Under the pieces are notes generated by a model, which saw only the letters and a program-made list of their open reading frames with translations, was not told where the DNA came from and made no database searches. From contig DLCH01000049.1 of assembly GCA_002480525.1 (NCBI GenBank), forward strand, positions 1 to 11,429: a stretch of 11,429 bases of DNA, read 5' to 3'. Position numbers and translations under genes: made by a program. Of the stretch, positions 6,145 to 11,429 are shown in pieces. Position 1 is the stretch's first letter; each line of letters opens with the position of its first letter. The stretch is from Gammaproteobacteria bacterium UBA7803 (lineage in GTDB: Bacteria > Pseudomonadota > Gammaproteobacteria > Pseudomonadales > Azotimanducaceae).

Positions 6145-6467
6145 GCATCAAACGTATCACCGCCATCGTTCCGCTGGAGCTGCTCGATACGCTGGAGCAG
6201 AACCTGCGGCGCTGCGGCGTGCCCGGCGTGACCGTTGAGCACGTGCGCGGCTACGGCGAGCATCCGAATTTTTTCCGACGCGACCTGATGCGCAACAACG
6301 TGCGGGTCGTACTCTATGCCAGTGAGGCGCGTGTGGACGACATCATCGGTGCGTTGGCGGATAGCGCCCAGGGCTCTGGCGCTGCGGCGGGCATCGTGTC
6401 GGTGGAAACCGTGGAGCGCCTGGTGGCCTTGCCGCACGGGCGGGACGTCGACCCGGCGGAAATGTGA
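6141..6467 (+). CDS. Divergent P-II-like signalling protein
   Basis: A 108-residue protein with the ferredoxin-like P-II layout: strand IKRITAIVP (3-11), helix LELLDTLEQNLRRCG (12-26), strand VTVEHVRGYGE (30-40), strand VRVVLYA (54-60), helix SEARVDDIIGALADSA (61-76) and strand IVSVETVERLVAL (85-97). The T-loop (about 38-52, EHPNFFRRDLM) is several residues shorter than in GlnB/GlnK and has no Tyr at the uridylylation position. The B-loop reads GSGAAAG in place of the usual TGKIGDGK, so the normal ATP/ADP and 2-oxoglutarate contacts look lost or changed. It is thus a P-II-superfamily protein, but probably not a nitrogen regulator under GlnD control. GGAG at 6129-6132 supports the ATG, which overlaps the PRPP synthase stop. 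Ligand and partner are unknown; a metabolite- or ion-sensing trimer is the best guess. Confidence 0.85.
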   Translation: MSIKRITAIVPLELLDTLEQNLRRCGVPGVTVEHVRGYGEHPNFFRRDLMRNNVRVVLYASEARVDDIIGALADSAQGSGAAAGIVSVETVERLVALPHGRDVDPAEM

Positions 6468-6480
6468 ACGACAGCGAATC

Positions 6481-6485
6481 GGGAG
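6481..6485 (+). promoter_or_regulatory. Shine-Dalgarno GGGAG for the small membrane protein
   Basis: GGGAG lies six bases before ATG 6492, in the 24-base gap after the P-II-like gene. This is the largest gap between genes in the window. I see no convincing promoter or hairpin in it. Confidence 0.6.
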
Positions 6486-6491
6486 TCTGAA

Positions 6492-6749
6492 ATGTTGAAT
6501 TGGAAAGTGGTGACCTGGTCGCTCGGCACGTGGGCCGCCATCGCCTTCGTGGTGTGCGTGATCTGGGGCCTGGTGACGCCGGATGCCCTGCACATGCACG
6601 CGTTCCTCGAGCAGGTGTTGCCGGCCTTCGAATGGCTGACCTGGTGGGGATTCGTCCTGGGCCTGGTGGAGAGCTTTCTGTACGGAGTGTATGCGGGCCT
6701 GGTGTACACGCCGCTCTACAACTTTTTCCATCGGCGTTGGGTCGGGTGA
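6492..6749 (+). CDS. Small membrane protein, DUF5676-like
   Basis: An 85-residue hydrophobic protein with helices at about residues 8-28 and 48-73. The middle, TPDALHMHAFLEQVLPAFEW, is probably a short periplasmic or interfacial loop. The end, VYTPLYNFFHRRW, has a positively charged tip expected in the cytoplasm. The pattern, a WxLGTW-type first helix, then a loop, then GLVESFLYGVYAGLVYTPLYN, resembles the DUF5676 family of small membrane proteins, often found in metal- or stress-related clusters. No catalytic residues are evident and the function is unknown. It is preceded by a good ribosome-binding site and followed after five bases by ftsH, whose product is also an inner-membrane protein. 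It could be an FtsH substrate, adaptor or partner (inference). Confidence 0.78.
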   Translation: MLNWKVVTWSLGTWAAIAFVVCVIWGLVTPDALHMHAFLEQVLPAFEWLTWWGFVLGLVESFLYGVYAGLVYTPLYNFFHRRWVG

Positions 6750-6754
6750 GGCCC

Positions 6755-8662
6755 ATGCAGCTCGACAAGACGCAGCAGTTTTCCGTCTGGTACGTACTCG
6801 CCGCGTTTCTGGTGCTGCTGGTTGCCCAGAGCTACCTCGGCGGTCATTCCGAGAACCTCCCTTACAGCGACTTCAAGAAGCTGCTGGCGGCGGGTCAGCT
6901 CGAAGATCTGAGTGTAGGTCCCGCGGACATCCGCGGCACGGTGCGCACGGACGGCCTCGGTAATCTGCTCGCGCCGGAGAAGATCGAGGCGCTGCGCCGC
7001 ACGGGCGACGGTCGTCACGGTTTCGTCACCACCCGGGTCGAGGACGACACGCTGGTCGCGGACCTCGAACGCGCCGGGGTCACCTACGAAGGTCGCGTGG
7101 AGAGCCGCTGGGTCGGGTCGCTGGTGTCGATGGTCATCTGGATCGCCGTGTTCTTCGGCATCTGGACGTTCGCCATGAAGCGGATGCACGGTCCCGGCGG
7201 CGCCGGCGGAATGATGTCGGTCGGCAAGAGCAAGGCCAAGGTCTACGTCGAGAAGGACACCAAAGTGACGTTTGCCGACGTTGCCGGCGTGGACGAGGCC
7301 AAGCAGGAGCTGCAGGAGGTGGTGAGCTTTCTGCGCGAGCCGGACAAATACGGCCGGCTGGGTGCCCGCATCCCCAAAGGCATTCTGCTGGTCGGCCCGC
7401 CGGGCACCGGCAAGACCCTGTTCGCCCGGGCGGTGGCGGGCGAAGCCGCCGTGCCGTTCTTCTCGATCAGCGGTTCCGAGTTCGTGGAGATGTTCGTGGG
7501 CGTCGGCGCGGCGCGGGTGCGCGATCTGTTCGAGCAGGCACGCCAGCAGGCACCGGCGATCGTGTTCATCGACGAGCTCGACGCGCTGGGCCGGGCGCGC
7601 GGCGTGCAGGGCGCCTTCGGCGGCGGCCACGACGAGAAGGAGCAGACCCTGAACCAGCTCCTGGTGGAGATGGACGGTTTCGACCCCACTTCGGGCGTGG
7701 TGCTGCTGGCTGCCACCAACCGTCCCGAGATCCTCGACCCCGCGCTCCTGCGCGCCGGGCGCTTCGACCGGCAGGTGCTGGTGGACCGGCCCGACAAGCA
7801 CGGCCGCGCCGCCATTCTCCAGGTCCACGTGAAGAAGGTGCGTCTCGCCGACGATGCCGATCTCGAGACCATCGCCGCGCTGACGCCGGGCTTCACCGGC
7901 GCGGATCTGGCCAACCTGGTGAACGAAGCGGCGCTGCTGGCGACCCGGCGCGGTGCCGAGGCGGTGAGCCTGGACGACTTCACGGCCGCGGTGGAGCGCA
8001 TCGTCGCCGGCCTGGAAAAGAAGAACCGGCTGCTCAACCCGAACGAGCGCAAGGCCGTGGCCTACCACGAGATGGGGCACGCGCTGGTCGCCATGGCGCT
8101 GCCGGGGGTCGATCCGGTGCACAAGGTGTCGATCATCCCCCGCGGCATCGGCGCGTTGGGTTACACCATTCAGCGCCCCACGGAAGAGCGTTTTCTTATG
8201 ACGCGGGAGGAACTGGCCGACAAGATGGCGGTGCTGCTCGGCGGGCGCGCGGCGGAGCACCTGATGCTGGGGCGGATTTCCACCGGAGCCGGCGACGATC
8301 TGCTGAAGGCCTCGGAAATCGCGCGCAGCATGGTGACGCGCTACGGCATGGACGACGCGCTGGGCCACGTGGCCTATCAGGAGCCGACGCCCCGCTTCCT
8401 GGGCGACGGCGGGTATGCACAGGCGCACCTCGAAGTGAGCGACGCCACCGCGGAGAGAATCGATCAGGCCGTGCGGGGGCTGGTGCAGCAGGCTTTCGAG
8501 CGCGCCTGCGAAGTGCTCACACGGCACCGTGCGGTGCTCGAGGAGAGCGCCGCGGCGTTGCTGGCGAGTGAAACCCTGAACGAGCAGGAGCTCGCCGGCT
8601 TCCGCCAGGCCGTCGCCGGCCAGGCACTCGCCGCGGCCAGCCCGATGGATGATCCCGGATGA
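6755..8662 (+). CDS. ftsH: Accessory FtsH: membrane-bound AAA+ zinc metalloprotease
   Basis: A 635-residue inner-membrane protease that unfolds and degrades damaged or regulatory proteins. Layout: TM1 at about 11-28, a periplasmic domain (about 30-118), TM2 at about 121-141, then the AAA+ module with Walker A GPPGTGKT (214-221), pore motif MFVGVG (246-251), Walker B IVFIDELDAL (269-278) and the second region of homology TNRPEILDPALLRAGRFDRQ (321-340). The protease domain has HEMGH (His438, Glu439, His442) and the third zinc ligand Asp515 in STGAGDD. All active residues are present. HEMGH, FIDELDAL and MALPGVDPVHKVSIIPRGIGALGY differ from the usual housekeeping HEAGH and FIDEID forms and recall accessory FtsH copies on stress-tolerance islands. 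The ATG at 6755 is chosen because upstream in-frame sequence from 6500 overlaps the DUF5676-like gene and encodes no TM segment. The stop overlaps the kinase start in ATGA. Confidence 0.96.
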   Translation: MQLDKTQQFSVWYVLAAFLVLLVAQSYLGGHSENLPYSDFKKLLAAGQLEDLSVGPADIRGTVRTDGLGNLLAPEKIEALRRTGDGRHGFVTTRVEDDTLVADLERAGVTYEGRVESRWVGSLVSMVIWIAVFFGIWTFAMKRMHGPGGAGGMMSVGKSKAKVYVEKDTKVTFADVAGVDEAKQELQEVVSFLREPDKYGRLGARIPKGILLVGPPGTGKTLFARAVAGEAAVPFFSISGSEFVEMFVGVGAARVRDLFEQARQQAPAIVFIDELDALGRARGVQGAFGGGHDEKEQTLNQLLVEMDGFDPTSGVVLLAATNRPEILDPALLRAGRFDRQVLVDRPDKHGRAAILQVHVKKVRLADDADLETIAALTPGFTGADLANLVNEAALLATRRGAEAVSLDDFTAAVERIVAGLEKKNRLLNPNERKAVAYHEMGHALVAMALPGVDPVHKVSIIPRGIGALGYTIQRPTEERFLMTREELADKMAVLLGGRAAEHLMLGRISTGAGDDLLKASEIARSMVTRYGMDDALGHVAYQEPTPRFLGDGGYAQAHLEVSDATAERIDQAVRGLVQQAFERACEVLTRHRAVLEESAAALLASETLNEQELAGFRQAVAGQALAAASPMDDPG

Positions 8663-9786
8663 GCGATGGCAGCGCTGTCCCGTCGCTGCTGACCGTCAAC
8701 GCCGGCAGCTCCTCTCTGCGCCTCGCGCTGTTCGCAGACCCTGCGGAGGCGCCCCTGGCACAGGAGCACCTGGCGCCGGCACCGGCACCGGATGCGGACG
8801 TTCTGTGGCGGCTGGTGCGCGGGGCCGGCGGCCTCCTCCCGAGAGCCGTGGTCCATCGAGTCGTTCACGGTGGTCACCGATTGCGGTCGCCATGTGTCGT
8901 GGACGCCGCGGTCGAGGCCGAGATCGCCCGCCTCGGGTCGCTGGCGCCGCTGCACAATCCGGTTGCGCTGGGTTGGATTCGCGCTGCACGCGCACTGGGC
9001 GTCCCGCAGATCGCGGTGTTCGATACCGCATTCTTCGCGAACCTCCCCGAGCAGGCCGCGAACTGCCCCCTGCCCGCCGATGTGTGTGACCGGCTGGGCA
9101 TCCGCCGCTACGGGTTTCATGGGCTCGCGCACCGCTCGATGCTCGAGCAATGGCGCGCGCGGGTACCGGGCGCGGCGCCTGGGGCCAGAGTGATCTCGTT
9201 GCAGCTTGGCGCGGGCTGCTCGGTGACGGCATCGCTCGGGGGGCGGCCGGTCGAGACCTCCATGGGCTTCTCGCCCCTCGAGGGGCTGATGATGACGACC
9301 CGCTGCGGCGACGTCGATCCGGCCGTGGTGCTGCGTCTCGCGCGTGACGGGTCGTTCTCGATCGAGGAGATCGATTGGATGCTCAATCACGCTTCCGGGC
9401 TCTCGGGCGTGGCCGGCAGCGGCGACATGGCCGAGCTTCTGGGCCGGGAAGACGCCGCCGCCCGGCTCGCGGTCGACATGTTCTGCCACCGGGCGCGCAA
9501 GTACATCGGCGCGTACCTGGCGGTGCTCGGCGGTCTGGATGTCATCATTTTCGGCGGCGGGATCGCCGAGCGCGCGCCGAGCATCCGGGCCCGGCTCCTC
9601 GACGGCGTGAGTTGGGCAGGCATCCTGCTGGATCCGGCGCGCAACGGCGCTGTGGAGCCGGGCGTGACCTGCGAGATCAGTGCGGCCGGCAGCGGGGCGG
9701 CCGCGTGGGTCGTTCCGGTCGACGAAGCGCGCATCATGGCCAGCGACGCGGCCAGGCTGCTGGACGCTGGCGAGGCGAAATCGTGA
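8659..9786 (+). CDS. ackA: Acetate kinase family protein, divergent
   Basis: A 375-residue ASKHA-fold kinase, somewhat shorter than the usual ~400. It is expected to convert acetyl phosphate + ADP to acetate + ATP in the cytoplasm. Motifs in order: LTVNAGSSSLRL (11-22), HRVVHGGH (66-73) with the substrate-binding Arg67, APLHNP (96-101), VFDTAFF (120-126) with catalytic Asp122, YGFHGLAHRS (151-160), LGAGCSVTA (183-191), ETSMGFSPLEGLMMTTRCGDVDP (199-221, with Arg215), SGLSGVAGSGDM (246-257) and IFGGGIAER (287-295). Catalytic Asp, Arg and His equivalents are kept, but the normally invariant LGNGxS is LGAGCS and the FTGGIGEN segment is FGGGIAER, so substrate or nucleotide handling may be altered. 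A propionate or other acyl kinase is possible. The start overlaps ftsH in ATGA without a strong ribosome-binding site; the stop overlaps the transporter start in GTGA. Phosphotransacetylase or phosphoketolase is not seen in the window. Confidence 0.9.
   Translation: MSDGSAVPSLLTVNAGSSSLRLALFADPAEAPLAQEHLAPAPAPDADVLWRLVRGAGGLLPRAVVHRVVHGGHRLRSPCVVDAAVEAEIARLGSLAPLHNPVALGWIRAARALGVPQIAVFDTAFFANLPEQAANCPLPADVCDRLGIRRYGFHGLAHRSMLEQWRARVPGAAPGARVISLQLGAGCSVTASLGGRPVETSMGFSPLEGLMMTTRCGDVDPAVVLRLARDGSFSIEEIDWMLNHASGLSGVAGSGDMAELLGREDAAARLAVDMFCHRARKYIGAYLAVLGGLDVIIFGGGIAERAPSIRARLLDGVSWAGILLDPARNGAVEPGVTCEISAAGSGAAAWVVPVDEARIMASDAARLLDAGEAKS
9772..9775 (+). promoter_or_regulatory. GAGG ribosome-binding site deciding the GTG start of the transporter
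   Basis: GAGG lies seven bases before GTG 9783. The next in-frame ATG at 9807 lacks as good a site and would lose the coupling GTGA, so GTG is preferred. Confidence 0.5.
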
Positions 9787-10685
9787 GCGAAGACGCGGGC
9801 TCCCGGATGCGACCTTGGGTGATGGCGGGCGCGGTAGCCGCCATGTTTCTGTGGGCGCTGTGCTTTCCATTGATCAATCTCGGCCTCGAGGCCGCCCCAC
9901 CGATGACCTACGCAACTCTGCGGGCAGGCATTTCCGGTGGCGTGTTGCTGGCCCTGGCGGCGCTGCTGCGGCGCCCGCCGCTGCGCGCCGACGTGCGCAC
10001 GATGGCCGCCGTGGCCGCCGTTGGCCTGTTCGCCACGGCGCTAGGGTTCGTCGGCATGTTCAACGGCGGGGCGCTGGTGTCGCCGGGAATTGCCACCGTG
10101 GTGGCGAACGTCCAGCCGCTGCTGGCGGCAGTGCTGGCCTGGGTGGTGCTCGACGAGCACCTTCGCGCGGTACAGCGGCTTGGTCTGTTCGCCGGTTTTG
10201 GCGGGATCGTGCTCATCGGGCTGCCGGGGATATCCGGCGGCAGCGGCCCGCTGGGCGTCTTCTACCTGCTTGCCGGCGCGCTCGGCGTGGCCGTCGGCAA
10301 CGTCATCCTCAAACGCATCGCCGGGCGTGTGGACGTGCTGCGGGCGATGGGGTGGCAATTCGTCGTCGGCGCCGTGCCGCTCGGCATGCTGGCGATGGCG
10401 ACGGAGGACCCGGGCGCGATTCGCTGGAGCTGGCCGTTCCTCTGGAGCCTGCTGGTGCTCAGTCTGCTCGGAACCGCAGCGGTGTTCGTGCTGTGGTTCT
10501 ACCTGCTCCAGCGCGCGAGGCTGACCCAGCTCAACGTGTTCACCTTTCTCACCCCGGTTTTCGGGCTGCTGATGGGTGGGCTGTTCTTCGCCGAGCAGGT
10601 GTCGCCGCTGGCCATTGGCGGCATTCTGCTCAGCCTCGCCGGCATCTACCTGGTGACCCGCCCGCCCCGGGCTCTGCCACCCTGA
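9783..10685 (+). CDS. EamA-domain transporter, DMT superfamily
   Basis: A 300-residue inner-membrane protein with ten predicted helices in two EamA repeats (about residues 12-140 and 152-292), the usual size for the family. The first repeat shows FNGGALVSPGIATVVANVQP, then VVLDEHL. The second shows LQRARLTQLNVFTFLTPVFG and FFAEQVSPLAIGGILLSLAG. In this family the repeat ends ('P-x-x-A...D/E-x-x') line the transport path. Members export amino acids, nucleobases or other small metabolites, but sequence does not tell which. Being translated with an acetate kinase and near a nucleotide phosphorylase, it might export a purine base or other end product (speculation). It starts at GTG 9783, overlapping the kinase stop; ATG 9807 is the alternative. 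The stop at 10683 is followed in the same frame, two codons later, by the next start. Confidence 0.9.
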   Translation: MSEDAGSRMRPWVMAGAVAAMFLWALCFPLINLGLEAAPPMTYATLRAGISGGVLLALAALLRRPPLRADVRTMAAVAAVGLFATALGFVGMFNGGALVSPGIATVVANVQPLLAAVLAWVVLDEHLRAVQRLGLFAGFGGIVLIGLPGISGGSGPLGVFYLLAGALGVAVGNVILKRIAGRVDVLRAMGWQFVVGAVPLGMLAMATEDPGAIRWSWPFLWSLLVLSLLGTAAVFVLWFYLLQRARLTQLNVFTFLTPVFGLLMGGLFFAEQVSPLAIGGILLSLAGIYLVTRPPRALPP

Positions 10686-10691
10686 TCGATC

Positions 10692-11429
10692 GTGCACTCG
10701 ATCCTGTCGCTCGTCTTCGGCGCCGTGTTCGATGGCAGCGTCGCCATCTGGGTCGTAGTCGTCGGTGATCTGCTGGCCGTCGCCACCGTGCCGTCCGTGC
10801 TGCTGTCCCGCAGCGGCCGGCCCCTGGCGGCGCTGAGCTGGCTGCTGGCACTGCTGGCGCTGCCGTATGTCGGCGTGCTGGCATGGTGGCTGCTGGGGCG
10901 GATGCATCTGGCGCGACCGCGGCGGCGGCGCCGGGAAGCCTCGAGCAGGTTGTGCCGCCGCTGCGAGCCGGTCGAGGGAGTCGACGGGCAGAACGCAGCG
11001 CTTGCGGAGGTGGTGCCGTTCGCCGGTCCGGACGCCCGTTGGACGGAAGGCGTGTTTCCGCCGGTCGGCGTCGCCGAGCCGACGCTGCTCGGCACCGGGG
11101 CCGACGCTTTCGTGGCCCTGCGGCAGGCCATCGCCGAAGCCCGCTGCGAGATCCGGCTGCTGTTCTACATCTGGGAGGACGACGCGCTCGGCGGCGAGAT
11201 CGGCGACGCCCTGGCGCAGCGGGCCGAAGCCGGCGTTCGGGTCCGGGTGCTGGTGGATGCCATGGGCAGTAGCCGGTTTCTGCGGCGGCGCGCTCGCAGC
11301 CTGCGCCGGGCAGGCGTGAAGGTGGCCGGGTTCCTCCCGGCACGATTCCGGCCCTGGGCGCCGACGTTCAATTTCCGCAATCACCGCAAGCTGCTGGTCG
11401 CCGACGGCGCCGTCGCCATCACCGGCGGC
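10692..11429 (+). CDS. cls: Cardiolipin synthase-like phospholipase D family protein, N-terminal part (3' end outside window)
   Basis: A reading frame without stop runs from GTG 10692 to the right edge, giving 246 residues. Two N-terminal helices (about 16-37 and 45-70, ending LPYVGVLAWWLLGR) match the membrane anchor of bacterial cardiolipin synthases. A basic, Arg-rich linker (74-90) follows, then the first phospholipase D domain with LLFYIWEDDALGGEIGDAL and AGVRVRVLVDAMGSS. The fragment ends with the first HKD motif, NHRKLLVADGAVAITGG (His231, Lys233, Asp238, Gly245). A second HKD motif should lie beyond the window. The enzyme would join two phosphatidylglycerols, or a phosphatidylglycerol and another phospholipid, into cardiolipin at the inner membrane. 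GTG 10692 is the first possible start after the transporter stop, six bases away, with no evident Shine-Dalgarno, so translation is probably coupled. The exact Cls subtype cannot be set from this half. Confidence 0.9.
   Translation, partial: MHSILSLVFGAVFDGSVAIWVVVVGDLLAVATVPSVLLSRSGRPLAALSWLLALLALPYVGVLAWWLLGRMHLARPRRRRREASSRLCRRCEPVEGVDGQNAALAEVVPFAGPDARWTEGVFPPVGVAEPTLLGTGADAFVALRQAIAEARCEIRLLFYIWEDDALGGEIGDALAQRAEAGVRVRVLVDAMGSSRFLRRRARSLRRAGVKVAGFLPARFRPWAPTFNFRNHRKLLVADGAVAITGG

Noticed and set aside
6468..6491. Promoter or terminator in the largest gap
   Set aside because: Only 24 bases with a ribosome-binding site; no inverted repeat with T-run and no clear -10/-35 pair.
6500..6754. 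Upstream in-frame extension of ftsH by 85 codons
   Set aside because: It lies wholly over the DUF5676-like gene in another frame and encodes non-hydrophobic, shadow-like sequence; the FtsH N-terminus with TM1 begins normally at 6755.
6716..8527. Long open frame on the minus strand (603 codons) opposite ftsH
   Set aside because: It is exactly antisense to a clear FtsH gene; the translation is His/Arg/Gln-rich with no recognisable domain, as expected from GC-rich codon bias on the opposite strand.
8464..9870. Minus-strand open frame (468 codons) opposite the acetate kinase
   Set aside because: Shadow of the kinase gene; no family motif and no plausible ribosome-binding site.
10041..11384. Long minus-strand open frame (447 codons) opposite the transporter and cls genes
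   Set aside because: It spans two well-supported genes on the other strand and gives low-complexity Gln/His/Arg/Pro-rich sequence.
1..11429. Mobile element ends, tRNA or rRNA genes, attachment sites
   Set aside because: No transposase or integrase gene, no inverted repeat ends, and no tRNA-like or rRNA-like sequence was seen; all DNA is accounted for by the fourteen genes.

Overview
The window is a GC-rich stretch of bacterial DNA with no gap between genes longer than 24 bases. Fourteen genes run in one direction on the + strand. The first and last are cut by the window edges. Nearly every junction is a stop/start overlap (ATGA, GTGA or TGATG) or a gap of a few bases, which suggests one long translationally coupled transcript or a few nested ones. 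Base composition, gene style and protein families suggest a high-GC proteobacterium, probably gammaproteobacterial or a relative. That is an inference; no rRNA, tRNA or marker gene confirms it.

Left part (1-1653), copper/metal module: the C-terminal end of a Cu(I)-exporting P1B-type ATPase (CopA-like), a membrane-anchored cupredoxin-like protein, a small membrane protein of the DUF2933 type with a Gly-Gly-His repeat tail, and an isoprenylcysteine carboxyl methyltransferase (ICMT)-like membrane protein.

Middle part (1646-6467), RNA/nucleotide module: an MBL-fold beta-CASP ribonuclease-like hydrolase, an uncharacterised protein with a possible PD-(D/E)XK nuclease signature, a phosphorylase of the archaeal AMP phosphorylase/'thymidine phosphorylase' type, an archaeal-looking PRPP synthase, and a strongly divergent P-II-like protein.

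Right part (6492-11429): a small DUF5676-like membrane protein, an accessory FtsH AAA+ protease, a divergent acetate kinase, an EamA/DMT-family transporter and the N-terminal half of a cardiolipin synthase-like phospholipase D protein.

Working idea (inference): this is an accessory stress/energy island. Copper detoxification and membrane quality control (FtsH, Cls) sit beside enzymes that could phosphorolyse nucleotides, interconvert ribose phosphates and recover ATP (AMP phosphorylase-like enzyme, PRPP synthase, acetate kinase), under a possible P-II-like sensor. The phosphorylase and PRPP synthase both resemble archaeal forms and are adjacent with overlapping reading frames. No R15P isomerase, Rubisco or phosphoketolase is visible here, so the pathway is incomplete within the window.
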